Positions 32,343 to 44,085 of a stretch of 64,000 nucleotides of DNA are shown piece by piece. Below the pieces are notes generated by a model, which made no database searches, was not told the origin of the DNA, and saw only the letters and a program-made list of their open reading frames with translations. The stretch spans positions 26,918,001 through 26,982,000 of the forward strand of contig NC_079875.1 of NCBI RefSeq assembly GCF_029227915.1, written 5' to 3'. How positions within the stretch are numbered: the stretch's first letter is position 1; the number at the start of each line of letters is the position of its first letter. The position numbers and the translations under genes are program-made. This DNA comes from Hydractinia symbiolongicarpus. Lineage: Eukaryota; Cnidaria; Hydrozoa; Anthoathecata; Hydractiniidae.

Positions 32343-32689
32343 AGTCCCCCACCAAAAATTGAGTATCAAAAGTTTTCAGAGAACAAAAAATTGTGCATTG
32401 TTTCTTGCTTGAACCAATACATTGAAAGATCCCAGGGTTGGCGTTGTAACCAGCAATGTCAATTGCTACTAAGTGCAGTAAAACTTTATCGTGAAGTGGT
32501 ACGCAGTACTATTGCAGGTTGGATCAAGACTGTACTTAAAAACGCAGTGGTAGACATCAAACTTTTCACGGCACACTCCTGTCGATCAGCATCTTCATCT
32601 AAGGCAAGGGCAATGGGTTTGTCCCTGGAAGGTATACTTGATCGGGGACAATGGTCTTCAAAATCTTCAACCTGGCAAAGAAAATAATT
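32343..32689 (+). pseudogene. DIRS tyrosine recombinase C-terminal fragment (copy 2)
   Basis: Same motifs as copy 1, with three visible substitutions: IERSQGWR for IVRSQGWR, LYREVV for LYRKVV, GWIKTV for GWTKTV. At two of these (E in REVV, I in GWIK) it agrees with the third locus at 41 kb, so copy 1 carries the newer changes there. Confidence 0.85.
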
Positions 32690-32706
32690 TACAAAGAGGT
32701 GGCTAG

Positions 32707-33140
32707 CCCCAATTACGTAAGGCACGTAGCGCCGCAATGTTATTAAGGTTTTATGAATATAAAATTGAAATACGATTTAATATTGTCCCATCCACCAGCT
32801 CGATGGTACAAAGAGACAACCTGATGCATGATTTTTTCCTTATCTTGTTAGGTAATTGTTTAAACTATAGAAGTCGAAACCTGTGGCCGACCTGTCGTCT
32901 GTTCGAAGTAGTACAGTTGGTTTTTATTGGCGACACACTTTTGTAATATTTATATTTGTAGAACATAGCATTTTATCAACGTTTTTTATTTGGTTCTTAA
33001 TTGTAACATTAGCTTAACCCGAGGCTATTCGTGATTATTCGCGAGAATGGGCTCGATTATCCAATATTAAATCGTATTTCAATTTTATATTCATAAAACC
33101 TCAATTACATTGCGGCGCTACGCACCTCACGTAATTGGGG
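32707..33140. repeat. 79-bp inverted repeat (copy 2)
   Basis: Arms 32707-32785 and 33062-33140, identical in layout to copy 1. Confidence 0.9.
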
Positions 33141-33394
33141 AATTGTACCAGCTTTAGTAGTGGTAAAGTCCATTTTGCCGCTATTTGGTTAGCGTCAATG
33201 TGTCATATTTCAAACGTTGTTTAAGTACATCATTAACTATAATTTTTTCGCACTAAGGAGAAGGCGCACCGTACTAAATAAAATTGCGATCGCGCAGTGT
33301 ATAAATAAAGAAAAACCCCTATGTTCTTACACGTGTAAATGTAGAGAAATTCCTTTTATAAAACTTTAAACATCTCAAACATCCTAAGACACAG

Positions 33395-33615
33395 CAAAAT
33401 AAGGACAAAGACAACGCTCAGACATCCAGAAGTTGAGACATCCAAGGTCAAAAAAATAACGCGAAATGGGCAAATCGTAGTCAGGGACAACCAAGGATAT
33501 CCAGTATCACAGACAATCAACGTCAATGACATCTAAAAGCACATGCATCCAGATGCTCAGATATCCAATGGCAAGGAAAACCAAACGCACAGACATCTAA
33601 ATGCTTTAACATCCA
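33395..33615 (+). repeat. Irregular GACATCCA-rich tract
   Basis: The motif (G)ACATC(C/T)A recurs about eight times with irregular spacing of 12-40 bp. It is also present at 41975-42190 in the sister copy. No periodicity strong enough for a true minisatellite. Confidence 0.5.
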
Positions 33616-34358
33616 AAAACACACATGTTAAAACCATGTAGTGAGCCCAAACGCGTTTGGAAACAGAAAATAAATTCAAGGCCAAGCACCAACAGCATTG
33701 AGATTTCATAGAATTAGTTTTCGACTTATGTAACGGCATTTCTTTGATATTTTTCTCCCCATGTAACGGTATTCCTTTGATATTTTTCTCCCTTTTAGAG
33801 GTCGTTATTTACCGTTGATCTTTAATACATGCAAACCTGTTGGATTCTTTACTATCTTCTCTTTATAAGAAAATTATAACATTACTTAGGCAATATATCC
33901 CGCTGTCCTTTCCTTGCAAAGTCGTTCAATGTGAAGCATGTTCTCGAGGCGTCGGATTAATCTTTGTACACATCTGTTAGTAGTTTGTTTCACCACATTA
34001 ACACCACTTCTAAATCACAAAAGAATAATGAATGGTTGTATGAGTTCTTGCCTACTTGGAAGGGCGTGACTATTATACAGTTAAAAAAGTTGCTTCTTTC
34101 AGTTTAAATTTATGAACAGACGCGTAAAACATGGATTTGGTACATTTTTTGACTGTTTTCGGTTCTCAATTGTTGGCAAAGTAAGAATTGTTTCCTTTCT
34201 TACAAGAGGAAGACAAACAAGTGTTACAAGATGTTTTTGTTAGACTAACAGATTGTGTTGCTAACGAAGAAAGAAAATCCAATTAGTTCGTCAATAACTG
34301 CGTGGGGAATCTTAGGGACGTCTTGCTGGTTATTGTAGTGCTATTCTTTCTAGTGTAC

Positions 34359-34615
34359 ATTCTGTTTTGCAAAACCTGCAAGAAATTGAAACGACAGCTA
34401 AGTAAATACGACTATCGAGGTAACTGCAGGTCAGACTGCATTCTGTTTTTAAAAGCCTGCAGGACATTAAAGGAGACCTATGTAAATAGGAATTTTGAGG
34501 TCAACTGTAGGTCAGACTAAATTCTGTTTTGAAAAGCCTGCAAGAAGTTAAAACGAGAGCCATTGAAATAGGACTATTAAGGTCAACTGTAGGTCTGTAG
34601 GTCTGTAGGCAACGA
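34359..34615 (+). repeat. 81-82 bp tandem minisatellite, three units
   Basis: Units begin TTCTGTTTTGCAAAACCTGC (34359), TTCTGTTTTTAAAAGCCTGC (34441) and TTCTGTTTTGAAAAGCCTGC (34522) and each ends in AGGTCAACTG-AGGTC. The sister locus carries an additional partial unit. Confidence 0.8.
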
Positions 34616-35468
34616 TGTGACTCTCTACGGGCCTTTATCGGCACAAGAGTTTGAGGCTTAAAAAGATACGTAAAACATGCGATTTTTTGAAATTGTAGGT
34701 GATGTTGGACTGCGCTCTTGGGGACAATGCAGAGAATCTCTGGAAATCCTGATGAAAAACGATGTTTTCGTGCATATGTCACAAGTTTGCGTGCAGTTTA
34801 AAGAGATTTTTAACAACATGTAACAGTCCTTAAACAATAACCTCTAGCACCTACTTCTACAGCCTAAAGAGATTGACACCAAACGTTATCACGGATAACT
34901 TTAAAATATTTAGGACGTTTTGTACAGTTCCAAGACTCCCTATTCTCCTACCAAGGGTTGGTTAGTTCAATGCGGGCAGTTGAAATACATTACAATGTCT
35001 GTCCTTAGTGATGTGATAGCTAAATGACCGGGAACATTGATCTTACCAATAAACCCGTGAACGGTCTTTACCATGCTTTCGCTGTCCGAAATCATAGATT
35101 CCAATGTGATTATACTCCATCATTTTGCAATTTTACTAGTATAGGTAGTGAGAGAAATGATTCTAAAGTACCTCTGAAATTTGTGCAAACCTTTTTACAT
35201 AATTGGTCTTGTCATCATATAATATAATGTCGGCTTTTAAATCAACTATAACTGCCGTGGTAAATGTAACAAATTTGCATGCGCAAATTGACAATCGAAA
35301 TATAGAATTCTACACACTTCTTCAAACAAAGTTATGATAGAAAAAGATGCATATTCTGTAGCGAGTTCCAGTCAAGTCTATCTCGCCACATCAGATGTGA
35401 CCAAAAATCAGAAAGATCAAACAAGGCATCTTAAGGGCAAATTTAGATATTAATAAAGAAACAGACTG

Positions 35469-36916
35469 GAAAGGAATACATTATTTGCTTAAAAACAGTC
35501 CTTAAACTATTCTTAAATATTATGTAATACTTTTTTAAAAGTTGTTGTGGCTTGTTAATTTAAGCTTAAAATGTCAAATGAAATAAGTTACAAACCTTAC
35601 AGAAACCTTTCTATACTTCATTTATATACCATGCCCCTTTTTAAATGCTTTTGTAAAGATTTATTTTGAAAGAAAGAGTAGAAAATGCTTAAAAACAACA
35701 GCCATCTATTTTGCAAACACAATTTCCGTTACTTTTTGCTAGAACTTCATTTAACAAACCACACAAAACTCGCGGCTTTTCTCGACAAAGACATATTTTT
35801 TTCGTTAACATCAAAGATTTTTCAATTCTTTAATCACACCCTTTAATGCGTATGTCTCTTTCTGTTATTTTTTTTGTAAACGCCCTTTAGAAAGGCATTT
35901 TTGCGGAACATAATGTGAATCAATCTTGCATTACCCCTACAATTGACAATGATATATATAATATGGCTGATAATGTAGATGTTATGTGAAAATTAAATGT
36001 TTTCTATCAGCAAACAAAAAAATAATATATACCAAAATTCATGAAACTTTCCCCTCTTTTGAACGCACTGTCCTCCTCCTCTATAAATTAAAAAACGCTT
36101 CAGGAATTTGTTTGATGCATTATGAGCAATGGAGTTTACCTGTGTTAGACCTTGGAGGAAAGAATACGGAAGGAGACTTCATTTCTCTGTATGCTTTAAA
36201 TGTATTGAATTTTCTATTGTTTTTAATTACAAAAAAATCAGTGTGTGAGGTGCTCGACCGAGTCTTTTTCGCAAAAAAAAAATGATCAAATTCCATATTC
36301 TCCTTCAATAGGGGCTAACTTTTTTCTATTGAAATCTGAGTGTAACACGCTCCAGGGACGTGAAATTTGTATGGAAAGTGTGCCTAATATAAGTCGGTAA
36401 ACAATATCAACTTCAACAATATCTTTGAAAAAAAGCGTTTGACCGTGATATTAACCTTTCTTTACAGGCTTGAGTATACCACTTTGATCATGAAAAACAA
36501 TATAGATAGATATGCGCCAGACGAGTGCCGACAAAATGTGTGCTAAATTAATGTTTATTCTAACTAAAGAAATAAGTTCTTATAACAGAACATCGTTTTA
36601 AAACGAGATACTTTTTCTTTTTGTTTACCAAAGTGTCGAGCATGTGCTTCTTCGCTAATTATGTTAACATAAGATCATAAGAAATTTTACCAATTTCAGT
36701 ATGGCTTCTTGTTTTGATAATATATTATCAAGAGAGCGCTCTACAGCTTCGCCAGCTGGGCGAATTACTCGAAATCAAAGATTTATATAGTTTAGTAAAT
36801 CGTTTAGTTGTGAGCGTATGTAACATAGAACTGACGACATATTTTATAAAGTACCTAGTTTTACTTATAATTCTTAATAAAAACGGCTGTTTCCATAGCC
36901 AATACCATACACTATT
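35469..36916. other. No recognised gene
   Basis: Unique-looking AT-rich sequence. ORFs at 35986-36285 and 36714-36974 show no known domain and no splice signals that I trust. Confidence 0.4.
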
Positions 36917-37818
36917 ATGGAAGATCATAAAGTTTATGTACAAAAATTGTGTCGTGTTTGTGGTATTAAAATAAACACAGATAAGAAATATGGATATTCA
37001 AAGTTATGCTCAGACTTTGTTGAAACTTTGGAGGAGTGTTATAAAGTCAACGTAAGAGAAGAGGATAGTGATATATACCCAAAAATTATGTAGCAGTTGC
37101 GGTCGAAGAATTCGAAGGTTAATGGTAAAACCTGAGGTAAAACCGAAAGTTGAAAATGCTGCAGTTTTTTGCCACATAACGAAGATTCACTATGTGTTTG
37201 TGCTAATGAGGAGTCCACTGAAAAAAACGATTTTCATATTACAAAATTGGACAAATTGATGATGGAAAAAGGATTCACAGTCCTAAATGTTGAAAATAAA
37301 AAACGAGTTTTTATATTTCCAGAACAATTAGAATCAGGAACAATTGTAAATAAATTTTCGATCACAATTAACCTTGGCCATACATGGTCTTGTTTTGTCT
37401 ATGAACGTGTAATAGAAAATTCAGTGCTGAGAAAGTTTGGATACCCTATAACATTATGCAATGACAATTTAGAAACCTTTGTGTCCTTATGGCAAAATAC
37501 CACCAATTGCTACGGAATTGGAGACTTTTCAGATGTTCTGGATAGTCTCTTTGAGTTTCGGGAGGTGTTTAACAACTATTCAGATGGCTTACCATTTGCT
37601 AAGGTTGAAACCCATACAATGGTCAGGTCACCTAATACATACAAAAGAAATACAGATTTGTGAAAATTCTTGTCAGAAAGAAGCTGCACACAATTCGTAG
37701 CGGACAACCAATTAATGATAAAAATCAACCATTGAAAAGTAACATAAGGTATCTATCTCGTGATGATTTGGAAGATAGGTACAGTTTGATCGTAACTGTT
37801 TTTGAAATTGCAACTTGA
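36917..37818 (+). pseudogene. Frame-shifted gene with RAG1-N-terminal-like zinc domain
   Basis: The ATG at 36917 reads MEDHKVYVQKLCRVCGIKIN, then NVREEDSDIYPKI; after a frameshift near 37085 it reads LCSSCGRRIRRLM; after another near 37165 PHNEDSLCVC and a 150-residue chain (LMMEKGFTVLNVENKKRVF, NLGHTWSCFVYERVIEN). A final piece, YLSRDDLEDRYSLIVTVFE, ends at 37818. The order L-C-R-x-C-G ... D-x-I-x-P-x-x-x-C-x-x-C resembles the RAG1 N-terminal zinc-binding region, which also occurs without the RAG1 core in invertebrate N-RAG-type proteins. ZAD-like domains are an alternative. No recombinase core is present. At least three lesions mean it is dead as it stands. Confidence 0.5.
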
Positions 37819-39144
37819 AACTGAAATACTGCCTCCGACTATGGCAGCAGTTAAATACAAGGTCTTTCGCAGTCACTTTATCTCGATGATTCTACGGAAT
37901 TCTTTACTACCATTGCAAGTGCTACCTTCGCCTTTAAACTATAGTTGACAGCAGTGAAGAAAAAAGTTTTTTATTGTTTTTCAATTTTAAACAGCAGGTC
38001 TGGGTGTTTCTGGTCTGCATTTGACGCATTCTACAATATCAGGATTTATATACTCTATTCATCTATGAAACACATACTAGTGATCATTAAAACCAACCAA
38101 CATACTGACTTTAAAACTACAATCAATTCTTATTCACAAAATATAAATTCAAGAAACTGGTCTGTGCTTTTGTTGAATTCTGCCATTATGGTATTCATTA
38201 TGTCTGATTCTAAGTATCATACACCAGCAATTGAGAGGATCTACCAACGTACCGAGTTTGAAGCTTTAATAACTTGTTGTTATCGAGTTATTGCAGATTT
38301 AAGATAACAATCTGCGAATTCCGAGTCTATATTTTATATAATTTAAAGCTACTATAACTTGAATAACGTACATTTTAAACATATAGTTTTTATACATTTT
38401 TTGTTCTGATCGAAATTATCTATTAATTAGCATCAAAATTTTTGAAAAATTTTACTTATTTTGTTTTTGTGACTGTAAAACTCCTGACATCATCAATTAC
38501 CACTTAGGGGTGTGTCCATGTTTTTTTGCATATTCGCCATCTAATAAATTCAAACGATAGTACGTAGGTTCAAAGCCTTAATAGGGCGAACGGTGACTTT
38601 ACTCTGAAACATTCTTGCTGTGTGAGGAGGTGAATTAACTGTGTATGACCTTTGCCGCTGGCCATATTAACACAGATTCGCTTGTGTCTGGAGTGAGAAA
38701 GCAAGAGTACGTAGGTTATAAACCTTCATTGGGTTAACAGTTGGGTCCATGTCAGGTATACAGTCTGCGTCACGACGTGGGAGTTGAAATGAATAAATAT
38801 TATCACCCCCACTCATGTGTCAGACACTAGAATGATACACTATATATTAAAACAGTGTTAGGTCTGTGTCAGGTATACAGTCTATGTGAATTTTTTTTGC
38901 TGGGATTACTTGTGGGACTGTACAAAAACTGGTAAGAGGTTAACAAGCGAGTGAAAATAAGTACGACCTGTGAAAGTATTAAAAGGTTGATGAAATTTGA
39001 CGGAAAGGCAGTATGTACTGCACTAAAGTACATATGTGGTTGGCCACCCACCGTCAAAGTACATACCGCTTCCTTTCATGGAACAACTACAACAACAAAA
39101 AAATACATCAGAACTTCCGAATGAATCAGAAGTAAGTTGCTCTA
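37819..39144. other. No recognised gene; two weak ~146-bp-spaced repeats
   Basis: GTACGTAGGTT-AAA-CCTT occurs at ~38560 and ~38706, and GTGTCAGGTATACAGTCT-type sequence at ~38752 and ~38867. GGTTCAAAGCC is reminiscent of a Pol III B box, but no A box or tail supports a SINE. The ORF at 37945-38307 has no known domain. Confidence 0.35.
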
Positions 39145-41270
39145 GTGACCGAGGAGGTGGAGAGCATGCTGGTGAAGGGAGCCATTCAGTCTATATGTCA
39201 TGCAAAAGGGTTTTTTTTGAGCAGTGTATTCCTAGTTCCCAAAAAGGATGGGGAGAACAGACCTGTGGTGAATTTGAAAAATCTGAACAAGTGTGTACCT
39301 TACAATCATTTCAAAATGGAGGGACTTCATCTGATATAGAAAAATGATACAGGAAGTGGAATATATGTGCAAAATAGACCTGAAAGATGCTTATTTTTTG
39401 CGTCCCACTTTACCTGAGGTCAAGAAAATATCTATGGTTCCATTGGCAGGGAAACCTTTCTGAATTCCTCTGCATGTGTTTCGGACTGGGGCCTGCTCCA
39501 CGGATATTCACCAAATTGATGAAAATTCCAATTTCAATTTTACGAAAAATCAATGTTCCAGTAATCATTTATTTTTTCTTGTACAAAATTTGGGATTTGT
39601 CATCAATTTGCCCAAGTCTATTCTGGAGCCAGTTCAAACAATAAATTTCCTGGGTGTAGAGAAAAATTCAGTGAACATGAGCATGAACTTGCGCCAAGAA
39701 AAAGTGAATAAAATAGAGGAGAAATGCAAAGAAGTACTGACAAAACCCTTAATGACTGTGTGGGAACTGAGCAGTCTGGTGGGCAAACTATCCTCAACCT
39801 CGCCAGCGGGGTCAATCCAGCAAACTTGCAGATAAGATATATGCAAAAGTGGTTGATAAAAGCTTTACAATTAAACAAAAGTTACCAGGAAGTTGTTCAT
39901 TTAGACGCACAGGCTCTATGGGAAATCCGGCGGTGGCTGAACAATTTGGCACTGCCCTAGGGAAAATCATTATTAAAATCCCTTCAGGGGGTAATAATCC
40001 AAACAGATGCATCTACAAGGGAAGCTGAATGTGAAGGCAGACTGGATGTCCAGGAACTTTGTGGACTCGAGCGAATGGCTTCTAGATCCTCGAATATTCA
40101 AGACAAAAGGTGGGGCACACCAGACTTAGACCTATTTGCATCAAGACTTTTTCATCAGTTACCGAGTTAAGTGTCTTGGAAATCAAACCCAGATTACTTA
40201 TCGGTGGATGCATTATAACAACCGTGGGGGACCATTAGCCATATGCATCTCCTCCGTTTTCCTTAATGGGGAGTGTGAGCCAAGGTCCGAAGGGAAAAAG
40301 TGTATATGATTTTGATAACTCCTGCTTGGCAAACACAGACGTGACCAATCCTCTACTCCTGCTATAAAGCTTGTCACTTCTAACAAACCCTGAAGGAAAG
40401 AGCCATCCATTTCTGGAAAGCCGAACTTTGAGGCTGGTGGCTTGCACAATTTTAGGAAACTTTTGGAGGGTGAGGGAATAAAAGGAAAAGCTGCAAAGCT
40501 TGTCACAAGTGCCAGAACAGAGGGCACACTCTCTAAATACGAATCAGCGGTTTCAGTATAGCACCATTAATGGATACAGAACAGCTCTCTCTGCATTTCA
40601 TGCCCCTATTGATGGTTTTTATGTAGGCAAACATCCGAGGGTGTGTGAATTAACCACGGGTGTAGCAAATAAGAGACCTCAACAACCCAGAATTGTGTTC
40701 GTGTGGGATGTTCAACAAGTCTTATCTTATTTAGGAAATTTGTCGGAAAATGAACATTTAACAGATCGCCTATTAGTTTTAAAAACTGTCATGTTGTGGG
40801 CATTATGTTTAGCTTCCAGGGGATCAGAACTGAAACTGTTAGATATCTGCTACATGGTTAAAACACAAACTTCGTATATTTTTGAACTTTCTAAGAGCAC
40901 AAAAACTCGGAAAAAGGGAGTCCCCAACCAAAAATTGAGTATCAAGAGTTTTCAGAGAACGAAAAATTGTGCATTGTTTCTTGCTTGAACCAATACATTG
41001 TAAGATCCCAGGGTTGGCGTTGTAACCAGCTATGTCAATTGCTACTAAGTGCAGTAAAACTTTATCGCGAAGTGGTACGCAGTACTATTGCAGGTTGGAT
41101 CAAGACTGTACTTAAAAACGCAGTGGTAGACATCAAACTTTTCACGGCACACTCCTGTCGATCAGCATCTTCATCTAAGGCAAGGGCAATGGGTTTGTCC
41201 CTGGAAGGTATACTTGATCGGGGACAATGGTCTTCAAAATCTTCAACCTGGCAAAGAAAATAATTTACAA
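39145..41270 (+). pseudogene. Decayed DIRS-like retrotransposon pol (RT, RNase H, tyrosine recombinase)
   Basis: Pieces in three frames, in the order of a DIRS pol: FLVPKKDGENRPVVNLKNLN (RT), CKIDLKDAYF, FLCMCFGLGPAPRIFTKLMK, LVQNLGFVINLPKSILEP, INFLGVEKNSVNMSMNLRQE (RT thumb), VIIQTDAST and LDLFASRLFHQLP (RNase H region), then the recombinase: YSTINGYRTALSAFH, WDVQQVLSYLGN, LCLASRGSELKLL, KLCIVSCLNQYIVRS and HSCRSASSSKAR. The stretch that should hold the RT YxDD box is deleted between VPVIIY (~39565) and LVQNLGF. The recombinase keeps R (RGSE) and HxxR (HSCR) but lacks the catalytic Tyr in frame. Several stops and frameshifts. Confidence 0.85.
40500..41263 (+). pseudogene. DIRS tyrosine recombinase (two frames)
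   Basis: First part 40500-~40960 (core-binding region and the first active-site arginine in SRGSE), second part 40967-41263 in another frame (HxxR). This is the parental-type context of the recombinase C-terminal fragments at 26.8 and 32.3 kb: only here does the recombinase N-terminal part precede it. In intact DIRS elements the enzyme integrates a circular DNA intermediate. Confidence 0.85.
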
Positions 41271-41282
41271 AGAGGTGGCTAG

Positions 41283-41716
41283 CCCCAATTACGTAAGGCA
41301 CGTAGCGCCGCAATGTTATTAAGGTTTTATGAATATAAAATTGAAATACGATTTAATATTGTCCCATCCACCAGCCCGATGGTACAAAGAGACAACCTAA
41401 TGCATGATTTTTTTCCTTATCTTGTTAGGTAATTGTTTAAACTATAGAAGGTAAAACCTGTGGCCGACCTGTCGTCTGTTCAGGTTGTACAGTTGGTTTT
41501 TATTGTCGACAAACTTTTGTAATATTTATATTTGTATAACATAGCATTTTATCAACGTTTTTTATTTGGTTCTTAATTGTAACATTAGCTTAACCCGAGG
41601 CTATTCGTGATTATTCGCGAGAATGGGCTCGATTATCCAATATTAAATCGTATTTCAATTTTACATTCATAAAACCTCAATTACATTGCGGCGCTACGCA
41701 CCTCACGTATTTGGGG
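41283..41716. repeat. 79-bp inverted repeat (third locus)
   Basis: Arms 41283-41361 and 41638-41716, with slight differences from copies 1 and 2. Its fixed distance (about 20 bp) from the recombinase stop in all loci suggests it is part of the DIRS 3' end. Confidence 0.9.
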
Positions 41717-42945
41717 AATTGTACCAGCTTTAGTAGTGGTAAAGTCCACTTTGCCGCTATTTGGTTAGCGTCAATGTGTCATATTTCAAACGTTGTTTAA
41801 GTACATCATTAACTATAATTTTTTCGCACTAAGGAGAAGGCGCACCGTACTAAATAAAATTGCGATCGCGCAGTGTATAAATAAAGAAAAACACCCATGT
41901 TCATACACGTGTAAATGTAGAGAAATTCCTTTTATAAAACTTTAAACATCTCAAACATCCTAAGACACAGCAAAATAAGGACAAAGACAACGCTCAGACA
42001 TCCAGAAGTTGAGACATCCAAGGTCAAAAAAATAACGCGAAATGGGCAAATCGTAGTCAGGGACAACCAAGGATATCCAGTATCACAGACAATCAACGTC
42101 AATGACATCTAAAAGCACATGCATCCAGATGCTCAGATATCCAATGGCAAGGAAAACCAAACGCACAGACATCTAAATGCTTTAACATCCAAAAACACAC
42201 ATGTTAAAACCATGTAGTGAGCCCAAACGCGTTTGGAAACAGAAAACAAATCCAAGGTCAAGCGCCAACAGCATTGAGATTTCTTAGAATTAGTTTTCGA
42301 CTTATGTAACGGTATTTTTTTGACATTTTTCTCCCCATGTAACGGTATTTCTTTGACATTTTTCTCCCTTTTGGAGGTCGTTCTTTACCGTTGATCTTTA
42401 ATACATGCAAACCTGTTGGATTCTTTACTATCTTCCCTTTATAAGAAAATTATAACATTACTTAGGCAATATATCCCGCTGTCCTTTCCTTGCAAAGTCG
42501 TTCAATGTGAAGCATGTTCTCGAGTTGTCGGATTAATCTTTTTACACATCTGTTAGTAGTTTGTTTCACCACATTAACACCACTTCTAAATCACAAAAGA
42601 ATAATGAATGGAATGGTTGTATGAGTTCTTGCCTACTTGGAAGGGCGTGACTATTATACAGTTAAAAAAGTTGCTTCTTTCAGTTTAAATTTATGAACAG
42701 ACGCGTGAAACATAGATTTGGTACATTTTTTGACTGTTTGTGGTTCTCAATTGTTGGCAAAGTAAGAATTGTTTCCTTTCTTAGAAGAGGAAGACAAACA
42801 AGTGTTACAAGATGTTGTTGTTAGACTAACAGACTGTGTTGCTAACGAAAAAAGAAAATCCAATTAGTTCGTCAATAACTGCGTGGGGAATCTTAGGGAC
42901 GTCTTGCTGGTTATTCTAGTGTTATTCTTTCTTGTTTAGAGTGTG

Positions 42946-43250
42946 CATTCTTTTTGCAAAACCTGCAAGAAATTGAAACGACAGCTAAGTAAATACGACT
43001 ATCGAGGTCAACTGCAGGTCAGACTGCACTCTGTTTTTAAAAGCTGAAAAACGACTATTGAGGTCAACTGAAGGTCAGACAGCATTCTGTTTTACAAAGC
43101 CTGCAGGAAATTAAAGGAGACCTATATAAATAGGAATTTTGAGGTCAACTGTAGGTCAGACTAAATTCTGTTTTGCAAAGCCTGCAAGAAGTTAAAACGA
43201 GACCCATTGAAATAGGACTATTAAGGTCAACTGTAGGTCTGTAGGTCTGC
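42946..43250 (+). repeat. 81-bp minisatellite, four units including a shortened one
   Basis: Unit starts near 42947, 43026, 43082 and 43163. The second is only ~56 bp long, an internal deletion or partial duplication that the sister locus at 34.4 kb lacks. Confidence 0.8.
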
Positions 43251-44085
43251 AGGCAACGATGTGACTCTCTACGGACCGTTATCGGCAAAAGAGTTTGAGG
43301 CTTAAAAAGATACCTAAAACATGCGATTTTTTGAGATTGTAGGTGATGTTGGACTGCGCTCTTGGGGACATTGCAGAGAATCTTTGGCAACCCTGATGGA
43401 AAACGATGTTTTCGTGCAGTTTAAAGAGATTTTTAACGACATGTCCTTAAACAATAACCTCTAGCACCTACTTCTACAGCCTAAGAGATTGACACCAAAC
43501 GTTATCACGGATAACTTTAAAATATTTAGGACGTTTTGTACAGTTCCAAGACTCCCTATTCTCCTACCAAGGGTTGGTTAGTTCAATGCGGGCAGTTGAA
43601 ATACATTACAATGTCTGTCCTTAGTGATGTGATAGCTAAATGACCGGGAACATTGATCTTACCAATAAACCCGTGAACGGTCTTTACCATGCTTCCGCTG
43701 TCCGAAATCATAGATTTCAATGTGATTATACTCCATCATTTTGCAATTTTACTAGTATAGGTAGTGAGAGCAATGATTCTAAAGTACCTCTGAAATTTGT
43801 GCAAACCTTTTTACATAATTGGTCTTGTCATCATATATTATAATGTCGGCGTTTAAATCAACTATAACTGCCGTGGTAAATGTAACAAATTTGCATGCGC
43901 AAATTGACAATCGTAATATAGAATTCTACACACTTTTTCAAACAAAGTTATGATAGAAAAAGATGCATATTCTGTAGCGAGTTCCAGTCAAGTCTATCTC
44001 GCCACATCAGATGTGACCAAAAATCAGAAAGATCACACAAGGCATCTTAAGGGAAAATTTAGTATTAATAAAGAAACAGACTGGA

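Larger units (their letters stand above)
27692..33225. repeat. 5534-bp tandem duplication, copy 2
   Basis: Second unit. The junction reads TTGTTTAAGT|CGACTCTTCAG, joining the DIRS flank directly to the middle of piggyBac exon 1, with at most 1 bp of shared sequence. Confidence 0.95.
32343..35468 (+). repeat. ~3.1-kb dispersed repeat, copy related to 40917-44085
   Basis: From the DIRS recombinase fragment to GAAACAGACTGGAAAGG the sequence matches 40917-44085 with a few percent divergence and small indels. Beyond the inverted repeat it holds no convincing gene. The matching ORFs at 35024-35227 and 43640-43843 differ by substitutions without clear coding constraint. Confidence 0.9.
40917..44085 (+). 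repeat. ~3.1-kb dispersed repeat, third locus
   Basis: Matches 32343-35468, including sequence more than 2 kb past the DIRS inverted repeat. At 44086 it diverges (AAAGGACCTTACTTG here, AAAGGAATACATT at 35469). Confidence 0.9.

Noticed and set aside
38540-38900. tRNA-derived SINE
   Set aside because: Only a weak B-box-like GGTTCAAAGCC; no A box at the right distance, no tail and no target duplication.
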